Shown: positions 45,114 through 55,167, counted from the stretch's first letter. The stretch is DNA of 64,000 nucleotides from an uncultured Flavobacteriaceae bacterium (GCA_947504035.1 CANNGA010000002.1:248001-312000); one strand, 5' to 3'. Numbers and translations are program-made. The notes: generated by a model from the sequence alone, not told the origin.

Positions 45114-46235
45114 ATGGATAGAAGATCATTTGGAAGCACATTAGCTAAAGGGGTGCTAGGTACAACCCTGTTATCTGCCCTACCTTTAACCGCTTGTAAT
45201 ACCTCTAAAACTAAAAAGAGATTAGGGATTGCACTTGTAGGTTTGGGCACTTACAGCAGGCAAGAATTAGCACCATCATTAGAAGAAACAAAACACTGTT
45301 ATTTGGCAGGTATTGTAACAGGGTCGCCAGATAAAGCAGAAAAATGGTCGAAAAAGTATGCCATTCCAAAAGAGAACATCTACAATTACGATAATTTTGA
45401 TACGATTGCTGCTAACGACAGTATCGATATTGTATATGTAGTTTTGCCCAATGCCATGCATGCCGATTTCTGTATAAGAGCAGCAAAAGCGGGAAAACAT
45501 GTAATTTGCGAAAAACCTATGGCCGTTAGTGTTTTAGAGTGCGATGCCATTATTGAAGCTTGTAAAAACGCACAGGTAAAATTAGGAGTAGGGTACAGGT
45601 TACACTCAGAACCTTATACCAAAGAAGTAAAGCGTTTGGTTAAAGAGAGCGCCTACGGGCCAGTGCAGTATGTTTCTGCCGATGCGGCGTATTTATCCAC
45701 GCGAAACCCTAAGCAATGGCGTTTAAATAAAGCACTATCAGGAGGTGGCGCTTTAATGAATATGGGGGTTTATGCGATACAAAGTGCTATTTATGGCTCT
45801 GGAATGAATCCTATTGCGGTTACAGCGCAAGAGTACAGTACGCGTCCAGAGTATTTTAAAGATACTGATGAAACAATTACGGCACAATTTCAATTTCCAA
45901 ACGGTGTTGTAGGTAATATTATGACGTCTCACAACGCCAATGTTAACCGGCTTTATGTGTCTTGTAAAGAAGGGTGGTTCGAATTGAATCCCGCTAATAA
46001 CTATGGGCCCTTAAGCGGGAGAACGTCCGACGGTCGAAAAATTAGGTTTCCTCACGAGCGGCAGCAAAAGCTTCAAATGGACGATTTTTCTAAGCATATT
46101 TTATACGATGCACCAAATATAGCGCCTGGGGCTATGGGGAAAAGAGACCTTATAATTATAGAAGCCATATACAAATCCATACAAGAAGGCGGCCAACAAA
46201 TCGCTTTAAATTTAGGAGATATGGGTTTAGGTTAG
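45114..46235 (+). CDS. Gfo/Idh/MocA-family oxidoreductase, Tat-type lipoprotein signal
   Basis: 373 residues. The N-terminus MDRRSFGSTLAKG with a hydrophobic run ending LPLTAC suggests Tat export and lipidation, as in glucose-fructose-oxidoreductase-type enzymes. The Rossmann domain opens with IALVGLGTYSRQELAPSLE, and EKPMAV carries the catalytic-site Lys. The C-terminal substrate domain has GGGALMNMGVYAIQSAIYGSG. NAD(P) would be tightly bound if the protein acts in the periplasm. Sugar substrate unknown. Confidence 0.87.
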   Translation: MDRRSFGSTLAKGVLGTTLLSALPLTACNTSKTKKRLGIALVGLGTYSRQELAPSLEETKHCYLAGIVTGSPDKAEKWSKKYAIPKENIYNYDNFDTIAANDSIDIVYVVLPNAMHADFCIRAAKAGKHVICEKPMAVSVLECDAIIEACKNAQVKLGVGYRLHSEPYTKEVKRLVKESAYGPVQYVSADAAYLSTRNPKQWRLNKALSGGGALMNMGVYAIQSAIYGSGMNPIAVTAQEYSTRPEYFKDTDETITAQFQFPNGVVGNIMTSHNANVNRLYVSCKEGWFELNPANNYGPLSGRTSDGRKIRFPHERQQKLQMDDFSKHILYDAPNIAPGAMGKRDLIIIEAIYKSIQEGGQQIALNLGDMGLG

Positions 46236-46343
46236 GCTTTGTATACTAGGATGTGTTACGTAACTTTGTTTTTAATGAAAAATGCATAGAGTAGCAAACG
46301 ATTCTATGTGTTAAAGCTCTAGTTATAATACCCCAAAAAAACG

Positions 46344-49300
46344 ATGAAATTTACAGCCTTAAGAAAACGAAAAACCTGGTGGAAATACAGTGTTATTACA
46401 GTCTTACTATTGCTAACAGCGTTTAGTGCTTTACTGCTGTATATTCATGTAAATCAAGATGCGATCATACAAGGTGAAATCAACACGTTGAATACACAGC
46501 ATAAAGGACGTATTACCGTAGGCGATACCCATGTAGCGCTCTTTAGTAACTTCCCCAATATCGCATTTAAGGTAGACGATGTCAAAATATATGAAACCAA
46601 AGCGGCCACTTCTGCAGCAATCTTAGACGTTGCCGATATTTACGTTGGCTTTAACATATGGGATATTATAACAGGACACTATACGATACGTTCCTGTATT
46701 ATAGAAAAAGGCTTTTTTGATGTTGTCCTGCATAAAGACGGTACCAATAACCTTCAAAATGCACTAAAATCGTTTGATGCCACAGAAGACGAAGCAGAGG
46801 AAAGTGATGCCTTTGCCAATATTCAACTTAAACACATCACATTACGCGATTTAGACATCCACAAAAAAGATGAAACTGAACAAACAGATCTAGAAACGTT
46901 TATTCATAAGGCCAAAGGCGGATTTAAAATTAAAGACAACCGTATAGCCACCCATATTGATACCGAATTTGAAATGAATTTGATAGATCATGGGGACACC
47001 ACTTACATTCGTCATAAACATTTTGAACTGCATACAGACCTCTCACTCGATCAAAATACAGGGCTGCTCACCATTGCACCTTCTGGCGTTAAAATGGAAC
47101 ACGGCGATTTTGAATTGGTGGGAACTATAGACACTAAAAACAAAATGGATCTTGACCTGGAATTAAAAGGGACGAAGCCAAATTTTGATATGTTTATCGC
47201 TTTTGCACCAGAAGATCTTATACCCGTATTGGAACGCTATAAAAATGCAGGGAAAATTTATTTTAATGCCCTAGTAAAAGGCCCCACACTTAACCAGCAA
47301 ATGCCATTTTTTGACGTTAATTTTGGGGCCAGTGAAGCCTTTTTAGAAAATACGAATAAAGGCAAGCGTCTAAACGATGTAGGATTTCGAGGGCATTTTA
47401 CAAATGGAGACTCCCTTAATTTGCGCACTATGGAATTTGCACTTAAGGACATGTCTGCCCAATTGGATAAAGGTGAGTTTTCTGGAAACATTGTCGTTAC
47501 TAATTTTGAAGCTCCAGAAGTAAATATGCAGTTGCATGCCGATTTTAATTTGGACTTTATGGTTGGATTTTTAAATCTTACAGACATCAGTAATACCTCT
47601 GGTACGGTGGCTTTAGAGATGAATTTTCATGATATTATTGATTTGGATGCACCAGAACTTGCACTTAATAAGTTGAATCAATCCTATTTTAGTGAATTAA
47701 AAATCAAGAATCTAAGCTTAGCATCACCAAGCCTTCCTGCGCCTTTAAAACAACTTAATGCACACCTTGTGATGGACCATAAAAAAGTAACGCTCCATCA
47801 ATTAGAGTTGCTATTAGGTACGTCGGATGTTGCTGCAACAGGATATGTGTCAGATTTACCAGCCATTATACACCATACCAATACACCTGTAGTTTCGCAT
47901 TTAGACCTAACATCAAAGCTGATAAACCTATCCGAACTTACCAAGTACACCGCTACAGACAGCACAAATACAGGTATAGACGAACAAATTAAAAACTTAA
48001 GTACAGCCTTTTCTTTTAAGTCTTCGGCAAAAGCATTAACAGAAGCAAAATATTTGCCTAAGGGGGAATTTTTTATCGATAAGCTAAATGCTAACTTAGA
48101 GCATTATCCGCATAAGTTACACGATTTTCATGTTGATGTACTTATAGACGATGCCGATCTTAAAATCGTAGATTTCAAAGGGTTTATTGATGATTCCGAT
48201 TTTCATTTTGATGGACAAGCCCATAATTATGGGTTTTGGATGCAAAAGGAACTTAATGGCGATGTCGATATCGATATGTCATTAGCATCTAGTACATTGC
48301 GTTTAGAAGATCTGTTTTCGTATAAAGGAGAGAATTATGTACCCAAAGATTACCGCCATGAAGTGTTCGACAAATTGGCCCTACACTTTAATGCCAGCAT
48401 GCATTATAAAAACTCCAAATTACAGGCCATAGATCTTAACCTCGATAAGCTTACTACCAAAATGCAGTTGCACCCTTTGAGATTTGAAAATTTTAAAGGA
48501 CGTTTTCACTATGAAGATGCGCATGTGATGGTTCAGGAATTTCAAGGTAAAATTGGCAAAACTGCTTTTAATGTGGATATGAATTATTATCTGGGTGAGG
48601 ACGAAACTATTAAAAAACGCGATAATTATTTGGGGTTACACGCCAATTATATCGATTTCGATGCCTTGTTTGACTTTAATACGGCAGCACCAGCGCCTAA
48701 TACAGCCGCAGCAACCGAAACTGCCGATGTAAAAGCACATGCAGACGCTTTTAACCTTTACGAGCTCCCGTTTACAGACATGACATTCGATGTGGATGTG
48801 AAGCATTTTATATACCACCGTATCGATTTACAGCATATTAATGCAAGCTTACGTACCACACAGAACCATTACATTCATGTAGATACCCTTAGTATGGATG
48901 CTGCAGGAGGACATTTTAAAATGTCTGGTTACTTTAATGGCAGTGATCCCAAACATATTTACATGAAACCCGACTTAGTGGCTAAGAATGTAGATCTTGA
49001 TAAATTGCTGTTTAAGTTTGAAAACTTCGGACAAGACCATTTGGTGTCAGACAATTTAAAAGGCAAATTGTCATCGCGCATTCACGGAAAAATTAGAATT
49101 TATCCAGATTTTGTGCCAGACTTAGACCAATCAGAAATTCATATGGATGTAGAGGTGCTTGATGGTAAATTGCAAAATTATGAACCCATAACGATGCTTT
49201 CAGATTATATGGGCGATAAGAATCTTAAAAACATTAAATTTGATACGCTTCGAAATCATTTAGACATCACCAAAGGCCTTATAACCATACCTAATATGAC

Positions 49301-49574
49301 TATTGAGTCTACTTTGGGGCATATGGAGCTATCAGGCACGCAAAGTATAGATAATACAATTGAATATTATTTAAGAATCCCTTGGAAAACCGTAAAGAAA
49401 GCAGCGCGTTACAAATTGTTTGGCAAGAAAAAAGAGGAAGACATCACAGCCGAAGATGCCATTATAGAAGTCGATCCTACTCAAAAAACACGTTACCTTA
49501 ATATAAAATTACACGGCAATACAGACGATTTTAAAGTCTCATTACAGAAAGCAAAAAAGGATAAAACGAAATAA
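46344..49574 (+). CDS. AsmA-family protein
   Basis: 1076 residues with one N-terminal membrane anchor (YSVITVLLLLTAFSALLLYI, 15-34) and a long periplasmic repetitive beta structure, as in AsmA/TamB-like bridge proteins that move or organise lipids between membranes. The AsmA N-terminal segment (INTLNTQHKGRITVGDTHVALFSNFPNIAFKVDDVKI) and C-terminal AsmA_2 region (GKLSSRIHGKIRIYPDF...LQNYEPITMLSDYMGD...IEYYLRIPWKTVKKAARYKLFGKKK) are evident. It is 108 bp after the oxidoreductase and 11 bp before the flavoprotein gene. Confidence 0.87.
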   Translation: MKFTALRKRKTWWKYSVITVLLLLTAFSALLLYIHVNQDAIIQGEINTLNTQHKGRITVGDTHVALFSNFPNIAFKVDDVKIYETKAATSAAILDVADIYVGFNIWDIITGHYTIRSCIIEKGFFDVVLHKDGTNNLQNALKSFDATEDEAEESDAFANIQLKHITLRDLDIHKKDETEQTDLETFIHKAKGGFKIKDNRIATHIDTEFEMNLIDHGDTTYIRHKHFELHTDLSLDQNTGLLTIAPSGVKMEHGDFELVGTIDTKNKMDLDLELKGTKPNFDMFIAFAPEDLIPVLERYKNAGKIYFNALVKGPTLNQQMPFFDVNFGASEAFLENTNKGKRLNDVGFRGHFTNGDSLNLRTMEFALKDMSAQLDKGEFSGNIVVTNFEAPEVNMQLHADFNLDFMVGFLNLTDISNTSGTVALEMNFHDIIDLDAPELALNKLNQSYFSELKIKNLSLASPSLPAPLKQLNAHLVMDHKKVTLHQLELLLGTSDVAATGYVSDLPAIIHHTNTPVVSHLDLTSKLINLSELTKYTATDSTNTGIDEQIKNLSTAFSFKSSAKALTEAKYLPKGEFFIDKLNANLEHYPHKLHDFHVDVLIDDADLKIVDFKGFIDDSDFHFDGQAHNYGFWMQKELNGDVDIDMSLASSTLRLEDLFSYKGENYVPKDYRHEVFDKLALHFNASMHYKNSKLQAIDLNLDKLTTKMQLHPLRFENFKGRFHYEDAHVMVQEFQGKIGKTAFNVDMNYYLGEDETIKKRDNYLGLHANYIDFDALFDFNTAAPAPNTAAATETADVKAHADAFNLYELPFTDMTFDVDVKHFIYHRIDLQHINASLRTTQNHYIHVDTLSMDAAGGHFKMSGYFNGSDPKHIYMKPDLVAKNVDLDKLLFKFENFGQDHLVSDNLKGKLSSRIHGKIRIYPDFVPDLDQSEIHMDVEVLDGKLQNYEPITMLSDYMGDKNLKNIKFDTLRNHLDITKGLITIPNMTIESTLGHMELSGTQSIDNTIEYYLRIPWKTVKKAARYKLFGKKKEEDITAEDAIIEVDPTQKTRYLNIKLHGNTDDFKVSLQKAKKDKTK

Positions 49575-49585
49575 TTTTTACAAGA

Positions 49586-50128
49586 TTGAAAGACTCTATT
49601 TTACAGGATTTAAAGCATGAATTGATGAACGGTTACGCCAAACGTGGCCATCCCTTTAGGTATTTTACGTTGGCAACGGTTCGAGACAGTGCACCCTGTT
49701 TGCGAACGGTGGTATTACGACAATTTCTACCAGATTTTACCGCGGTTGTCTATACAGACTTAAGATCGCAAAAGGTTAGAGACATTCAGCAGAATAATAA
49801 CGTGAGTGGGTTGTTTTACCATCCTAAAAAATTACTTCAAATTAAATTAGAAGGGCAAGCTGAAATTATCACAGATGAAACGGCTCTTAAAGCCTATTGG
49901 GATACTGTTGGCGAAAATGCTAAAAAGGACTATACCACGAGTAATGCGCCTGGTACACGACTTGAAAATCCAGACCATGTGGAATATCTGGAAGATCGCC
50001 CTAATTTTTGCGTACTAAAACTTAAGTGTTCTAAAATAGAATATTTACATCTAAAACGCCCCAACCACATTCGTGTGCTTTTTACAAATACAAACGGTCA
50101 TTTTAGTGGTGAATTTTTAGTGCCTTAG
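49586..50128 (+). CDS. Pyridoxamine 5'-phosphate oxidase-family FMN protein
   Basis: 180 residues of the split-barrel FMN-binding fold: LATVRDSAPCLRTVVLRQF, TDLRSQKVRDIQQNNNVSGLFYHPKKLLQIKLEGQAEI. The initiator appears to be TTG (49586), since the next in-frame ATG, 13 codons later, would cut a helix conserved in relatives. The C-terminal PNPOx dimerisation motif is absent, so it is a general Pnp-like flavoprotein rather than PdxH. It follows the AsmA gene by 11 bp and is probably co-transcribed. Confidence 0.78.
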   Translation: MKDSILQDLKHELMNGYAKRGHPFRYFTLATVRDSAPCLRTVVLRQFLPDFTAVVYTDLRSQKVRDIQQNNNVSGLFYHPKKLLQIKLEGQAEIITDETALKAYWDTVGENAKKDYTTSNAPGTRLENPDHVEYLEDRPNFCVLKLKCSKIEYLHLKRPNHIRVLFTNTNGHFSGEFLVP

Positions 50129-50134
50129 TAACAA

Positions 50135-51103
50135 CTATTCTATGCTGTTCCATAGATTTCTAACAAAATCCAAATCCTTTTTTATACGCCTTAAGACTTC
50201 CTTTTTCGCTATTTTTATAGTGCTATGGCCTTTTTCTGCCCCACCTAAATCATGTTCTGCATGCAAAGAAACCGGAACGTTAATGTTGTAGGCCTTAAGT
50301 AAAGAGAAATAACGTTTAAAATTTACCATACCCTCACCCATGGGAACATTAACAGGTTTCCATATGCCATTTACGAGCCCCCATTTTACATCTTTAAGTA
50401 CTATAGCATTGATATAGGGTGCTATGCGTTTTAAGCCAAGTTCCCAACTGCCATTGGCTTCTACCGTGGCATGTCTTATATCGTAGTGGCAGCCCATAAA
50501 TTGGCCTTTGGTAGCTTCTAAAATAGGAACTAAGTCCCAAACGGCCGAACCCACATACTTACCAGCATGGTTTTGATAGCCCCCAATAAGCCCGACAGAT
50601 GCATTTAAAGCTTCTAAAGCTTTAGCTTGTGCTGCAAACAGAGCCTGACTTTCAGAAATAGATTTGCGCTCTGGGTATTTTAACCAATTGGTTCTGTAAT
50701 GGGTAAACCCCAGACGACTTGCGGTTTGTAACACCATTTGGTGTTCTGTTTGCTGTGCATCCCAAATGTTTGTCGTCATCATTTTTGGACTAAGCCCTTG
50801 TGCTGTCATGGCTGCAACCGCTTTTGGTAAATCTTCAATGGCATTTTCGGGCAGTACATGGCCTTTAGGGCGTACTGTAAGGTCTAAACCATTAAAACCC
50901 ATACTGGCCGCAGCTGCCGACATCTCCTCATAATTTAAAAACTGTAAGTGTTTTGAAAACAAATGCACTTCCAAAGCTTTAGACTTTGAAGAGACCTCTG
51001 GCGCAATCCCATTTTGAAACGATAGTAGCGGCGTAGCTGCTATACCCATTGCTGTGAGTTTTGTAAATGCTCTTCTAGAGTAGGTATTGGGGTATTTTGC
51101 CAT
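50135..51103 (-). CDS. Tat-exported sugar phosphate isomerase/epimerase-like TIM barrel
   Basis: 322 residues. A twin-arginine signal (SRRAFTKLTAMGIAATPLLSF) is followed by an AP-endonuclease-2-type TIM barrel: MGFNGLDLTVRPKGHVLPENA, HYRTNWLKYPE, GGYQNHAGKYVGSAVWDLVPILEA, GCHYDIRHATVEANGSW, ALKDVKW-like VLKDVKWG and SLHAEHDLGG. Metal-binding Glu/Asp/His positions look intact. Export suggests action on periplasmic sugars, perhaps with the nearby Gfo/Idh/MocA enzyme. It converges with the PNPOx-like gene (6 bp between stops). Confidence 0.83.
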   Translation of the reverse strand: MAKYPNTYSRRAFTKLTAMGIAATPLLSFQNGIAPEVSSKSKALEVHLFSKHLQFLNYEEMSAAAASMGFNGLDLTVRPKGHVLPENAIEDLPKAVAAMTAQGLSPKMMTTNIWDAQQTEHQMVLQTASRLGFTHYRTNWLKYPERKSISESQALFAAQAKALEALNASVGLIGGYQNHAGKYVGSAVWDLVPILEATKGQFMGCHYDIRHATVEANGSWELGLKRIAPYINAIVLKDVKWGLVNGIWKPVNVPMGEGMVNFKRYFSLLKAYNINVPVSLHAEHDLGGAEKGHSTIKIAKKEVLRRIKKDLDFVRNLWNSIE

Positions 51104-51226
51104 GTTAGAGGGGGTGTTTTTAATTAAATTAAAGATAGGTATATGACTTTAAATTCTATCGTTTATATCAAGATTTGGTCTAGACCAACAGGATACACCT
51201 TAATCTGCTTTCCTACTTTTATATCT

Positions 51227-51652
51227 TCAAATTTTTTCTACAAAATTACTATCCAACATTTGAAGAAGAATCTCAGAATGATAGCTTTCTTTTAGTTCAG
51301 TCACTATTGGTTTTAAATAATCGAAAATCAATTGATTGAAAGCTTCATCTCCAAAATCCGGATCATGAGTGTGTATTGAACCGTTTAATTTAAATTCTGG
51401 ATTATCGTTTGTATATTCATTTTTCCATTCTGGTATTTCCATAAAATCAAATTCCACAAATTCAAAGTCGAGGCAGTTGTTTTTTGTTTCATCAAGTTTT
51501 TTAGTTGCATTAAAATGCATCGAGATCCAACCCGACCAAGGACAACAATAAACACCAATTGAACTAGGAGTATTGTTTTCCGATTGAAACTTAAGAATTG
51601 AAGCATTTAAAAACGCCTTTATTTTTCCTGTAGTATTATCTAAATTAGTCAT
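51227..51652 (-). CDS. Hypothetical cytosolic protein
   Basis: 141 residues, acidic, without signal peptide or membrane segment. Distinctive pieces are GVYCCPWSGWISMHFN and DFVEF-like FEFVEFDFMEIPEW, then NGSIHTHDPDFGDEAFNQLIFDYLKPIV. Composition and size resemble small immunity-type or SMI1-neighbour proteins, but I recognise no family. Single-gene unit. Confidence 0.6.
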   Translation of the reverse strand: MTNLDNTTGKIKAFLNASILKFQSENNTPSSIGVYCCPWSGWISMHFNATKKLDETKNNCLDFEFVEFDFMEIPEWKNEYTNDNPEFKLNGSIHTHDPDFGDEAFNQLIFDYLKPIVTELKESYHSEILLQMLDSNFVEKI

Positions 51653-51777
51653 TTTTTTGTTTAGTCTTCAGTTTTACCAAAGTTAAGTACCGCTACAATG
51701 GATACAATTAATGTCTTTTAAACCCTAAATATAAGGTTGATTTTATAAATTATTGGGTGTGTTTAAATAGAGGCCTT

Positions 51778-52224
51778 TTAATTTATATAGCTCATCAAAT
51801 ATTTAAATTCTGTTTTTGATAGTTTGAAATTATGGTCAAATGCATACTTATACGTTGCGTTTAAAGTTTTGGTGTATCTGTCATTTATTGTATTTAGAGA
51901 ATCTTCTTTGGTAATAAAATCAAAAACATAGTCATTATATGGAAATTCTCGTTTTTTTTCAATTCTGCGCAATGCTGGCCCAATCATCTTTTTGTCTAAT
52001 TTGTGACAAGCAGCACAATTTGTATTAAATAATTTTTTGCCTTTAATAGCATTTTCGGACACGTTTATGCAAGGAGAAACAGTTCCGCAAAAATTCTGCG
52101 GTATTTCATTCGCACAATCTGTATGCTTAGGTTTATTAAAATTATAGAGAAGAGAAGTAATTCCGATTGTTAAAAGTAGAAATCCACTTGAGATCATTAA
52201 AATCCAATGTATTAATTTTTTCAT
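51778..52224 (-). CDS. Membrane-anchored class I cytochrome c
   Basis: 148 residues with an N-terminal signal-anchor (ILMISSGFLLLTIGITSLLYNF) and one c-type haem site NTNCAACHKLDKKMIGPALRRI. The K-M-I-G-P-x-L motif after the haem is typical of c555/c552-type domains in Bacteroidota. Three extra Cys lie before the haem (DCANEIPQNFCGTVSPCI), which is unusual for this group. Single-gene unit; electron carrier in the periplasm. Confidence 0.82.
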   Translation of the reverse strand: MKKLIHWILMISSGFLLLTIGITSLLYNFNKPKHTDCANEIPQNFCGTVSPCINVSENAIKGKKLFNTNCAACHKLDKKMIGPALRRIEKKREFPYNDYVFDFITKEDSLNTINDRYTKTLNATYKYAFDHNFKLSKTEFKYLMSYIN

Positions 52225-52575
52225 AGATTTTCTTTAAGTATACCTATTTCGTAAATAGATACTACAAATCTAATAGATTTTCAATAGTCTAAAATGGTAA
52301 TAACCGATTACAAGAAAAATTATTTTATGCGCCAAAAGATTTTCAGGCATTAGACACACAATTCTCCATATCAGCTTAAAAAAATTAGTGGTATTAGTAG
52401 GGTGAAATGCTAGAGATAGCTGTAACTTTAGAAAAAAAGTAACACTTAAATAAGTGAGACCAACAGGAGCTAAATTTAAGAAAAGATTTAAAATACCACT
52501 TAAATACCTTAAAATAAAATAATTAAGACTGTTTTTCTTAGAGAAAATAGCAGCTACTTTTAAAATAAACATCAA

Positions 52576-52649
52576 TTTGCGTAAAATAAACACAAATATA
52601 TTTGTCAATTACATTAATGTGATTTATATTTGTGTAATAATTACGCAAA
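52576..52649 (+). promoter_or_regulatory. Nested dyad upstream of the NAD operon, candidate operator
   Basis: TTTGCGTAA (52576-52584) is the exact inverse of TTACGCAAA (52641-52649), and ACACAAATATA (52590-52600) of TATATTTGTGT (52625-52635). Both pairs share the same centre at 52612.5. AAAATAAAC follows or precedes the sites three times (52562, 52582, 52648). It ends 13 bp before the nadV start. A regulator binding site is likely; a cruciform or mRNA leader hairpin is the alternative. Confidence 0.55.
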
Positions 52650-52662
52650 ATAAACATCTATT

Positions 52663-54117
52663 ATGAACGGATTACTATTAACAGACGGTTACAAAACAGG
52701 ACATCACCAACAATATCCTAAGGGCACAGAGGAAGTATATTCTAACTGGACACCAAGGAGCAATAAATATGCACCTAAAGGTTGTGATAAAGTGGTTTCT
52801 TTTGGACAGCAATATGTATTTCAATGGTTGCATGATTATTTTAATGCGAATTTCTTTTCTAAACCAAAAGAAGAGGTGTGTAACGAAATTAAAGAGGAAC
52901 TATCACTGTATTTAGGGACAGCTTATGATGTGACACATTATGAAAAGTTACACGATTTGCAATACCTTCCTATAAAAGTAAAAGCATTACCAGAAGGGGT
53001 AGAAGTGCCAGTTCGAGTGCCAATGGTAACGGTTGTAAATACAGATGCGGCATTTTATTGGATTACCAATTTTTTAGAAACAATTCTGTCTACGATGTTG
53101 TGGCAGCCTATGACGTCTGCATCAATTGCGCTTAGGTACAAGAGAATATTTAAACATTGGGCCTTATTAACAGATAAAGACAATGTGGCCTTTATTGATT
53201 TTCAAGGGCATGATTTCTCTATGAGAGGTATGGGAGGCTTACAAAGTGCGGTGTCTTCTGGAATGGGCCATGGGGCTGTCTTTTTAGGATCGGATACATT
53301 ACCTGTTATTAGTAATTTTCGCAAGTATTACAATGCTAAAGGTTTTGTAGTTGGTTCTGTAAATGCGACCGAACACTCGGTAATGTGTGCTGGGACAAAG
53401 GATGATGAAATGGGCACCTTTAGGCATTTAATGGATACCTACCCAACAGGCATACTATCTGTAGTAAGCGATACTTGGGATTTATGGAAAGTCCTAACAG
53501 ACTATTTACCCCAATTAAAAGAAGAGGTATTAGCCAGAGATGGCAAATTGGTGATTAGACCCGATAGTGGCGACCCTGTGGCTATTATTTGTGGAGAAAG
53601 CAGAACGCTAGGAGGGACGTTACCTAAAGATAAAGGGGTTGTTGAGTTGCTTTGGGATATTTTTGGAGGTACTGTAAATGCACAAGGATTTAAGGTTTTA
53701 GATCCGCATATTGGTGCCATCTACGGCGATAGCATTACAACAGAGCGGGCCGAAAATATCTGTCAGCGTTTACACGATAAAGGTTTTGCAAGTACCAATG
53801 TGGTTTTAGGGATAGGATCATTTACCTATCAATTTAACACCAGAGACACCTTTGGATTCGCGATGAAAGCAACCTCTGTAGTGGTTAACGGAGAACGACG
53901 CGAAATTTTTAAAGACCCTATTACAGACGACGGCGTTAAAAAATCGGCTAAGGGATTGGTAAAGGTTGAGAAAGTTGATAATACCTATGTTTTGGTAGAT
54001 CAAGTAACGCCTACACAAGAAAATGAAGGTGAATTGCAGGTAATTTACGAAAACGGGAAGTTTTTAAACCGAGTAGATCTAGAGGTTATTAGGGCTAGAA
54101 TTAATGAAACGCTATAA
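52663..54117 (+). CDS. nadV: Nicotinamide phosphoribosyltransferase (NadV/NAMPT)
   Basis: 484 residues, the normal NAMPT length. It joins nicotinamide to PRPP to give NMN in NAD salvage. Signature blocks: DGYKTGHHQQYPKGTEEVYSNW at the N-terminus, FQGHDFSMRGMGGLQSA (Asp that contacts the amide of nicotinamide), GSDTLPVI, VNATEHSVM (catalytic His), SVVSDTWDLW and IRPDSGDP, which bind phosphate. First gene of a four-gene plus-strand group with ADP-ribose- and PRPP-related enzymes, which leaves open ADP-ribosyl-pyrophosphate as donor. Confidence 0.92.
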   Translation: MNGLLLTDGYKTGHHQQYPKGTEEVYSNWTPRSNKYAPKGCDKVVSFGQQYVFQWLHDYFNANFFSKPKEEVCNEIKEELSLYLGTAYDVTHYEKLHDLQYLPIKVKALPEGVEVPVRVPMVTVVNTDAAFYWITNFLETILSTMLWQPMTSASIALRYKRIFKHWALLTDKDNVAFIDFQGHDFSMRGMGGLQSAVSSGMGHGAVFLGSDTLPVISNFRKYYNAKGFVVGSVNATEHSVMCAGTKDDEMGTFRHLMDTYPTGILSVVSDTWDLWKVLTDYLPQLKEEVLARDGKLVIRPDSGDPVAIICGESRTLGGTLPKDKGVVELLWDIFGGTVNAQGFKVLDPHIGAIYGDSITTERAENICQRLHDKGFASTNVVLGIGSFTYQFNTRDTFGFAMKATSVVVNGERREIFKDPITDDGVKKSAKGLVKVEKVDNTYVLVDQVTPTQENEGELQVIYENGKFLNRVDLEVIRARINETL

Positions 54118-54129
54118 TACATTACAGCA

Positions 54130-55167
54130 ATGATAAGAGATATCCTTTTAGGGACTGCTATAGGTGATGCATTTGGTGCAGGTGTGGAATTTCAAGACAG
54201 AACTTGGATACGGGAAAATGTTGACTTTTCTACCCTTGTAAATGTAAGAAATCAAATAAAAGTTCCATCAGATAAAAAACAAATTTTTATTAAGAATTAT
54301 TCAGCATGGGATTATACTGATGATACCGAAATGACTATAGGAATAATTAATGCCTTATTGTCAAAAGAAATATTTTCAGAAGATCTGTTAGTACGAAAGT
54401 GGAAAGAAGAGTACGAAGATGGTAAACAGAGAAAGGGATATGGTAGAAACGGCCATGGTTCAATGTCTTGGTATTTTTCTGGACAAAAAACAATAGAAGA
54501 GGTAAGAGATTTTCAGCGCCATAGACCTAATCCAGGAAACGCTCCTGCCATGAGATCTGTTTTTTTAGGATTGTTAAAAGAAGATTTAATTAACAATTAT
54601 GCTGCTGTAAATGCAAATGCTACACATCCTAATATAAATGCAATTTTATCAAGTCAGTGTATTGCAAGAGCATCAGAGTATGTGCTTAAGAAAAAAGGAG
54701 AACGTTCTAAAATAATAGGATATTGTATAAATAACGTGACGTTAAATGATGAATATAAATCTTACTTGAAGGCAGTTGATCAAATTGGATTTTATAATGA
54801 ACTAACTGAGGTTGACTTTACCGTATTATGTGGTAAGCAACCTATTGAAGCACCTTATTTCTTGTCAGGGATAAAAGGATTACCTTCAGATTCTAAATTC
54901 ACAACGGGAGCTGTTTTATATATTCTTAAAGTGGCAAATAGTCCTTTCGATGCTTTAAAAAAATCTGTGCTTTTAGGAGGAGATGTGGATTCAATCGCTT
55001 CGATTACAACAGGTATTATGGCTGGGTATTTTGGTTTAGAGGATATTCCTAATTTTATGATTCAGAATGTTGAAAATAGAATTTACTTAGAAAATATTGC
55101 TGAAAATTTCAAACAAAATAAAAGTCCAAAAAGATTCAATTATGACATACACTATAAAACAATTTAA
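54130..55167 (+). CDS. ADP-ribosylglycohydrolase (DraG/ARH family)
   Basis: 345 residues. Family motifs are complete: GTAIGDAFGAGVEF at the N-terminus, DYTDDTEMT (two metal-binding Asp and a Thr), GYGRNGHGSMSWYF, and GGDVDSIASITTGIMAGYFG (C-terminal metal-binding Asp pair). Such enzymes release ADP-ribose from proteins, nucleic acids or small conjugates. The start lies 12 bp after nadV; the end overlaps the PRPP-synthetase-like gene by 26 bp, so the genes are translated together. Confidence 0.88.
   Translation: MIRDILLGTAIGDAFGAGVEFQDRTWIRENVDFSTLVNVRNQIKVPSDKKQIFIKNYSAWDYTDDTEMTIGIINALLSKEIFSEDLLVRKWKEEYEDGKQRKGYGRNGHGSMSWYFSGQKTIEEVRDFQRHRPNPGNAPAMRSVFLGLLKEDLINNYAAVNANATHPNINAILSSQCIARASEYVLKKKGERSKIIGYCINNVTLNDEYKSYLKAVDQIGFYNELTEVDFTVLCGKQPIEAPYFLSGIKGLPSDSKFTTGAVLYILKVANSPFDALKKSVLLGGDVDSIASITTGIMAGYFGLEDIPNFMIQNVENRIYLENIAENFKQNKSPKRFNYDIHYKTI

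Noticed and set aside
52270-52608. 112-codon minus-strand hydrophobic frame
   Set aside because: It runs into the nested dyad of the nadV promoter, has low-complexity Phe/Leu composition expected from AT-rich DNA, and matches no family I know.
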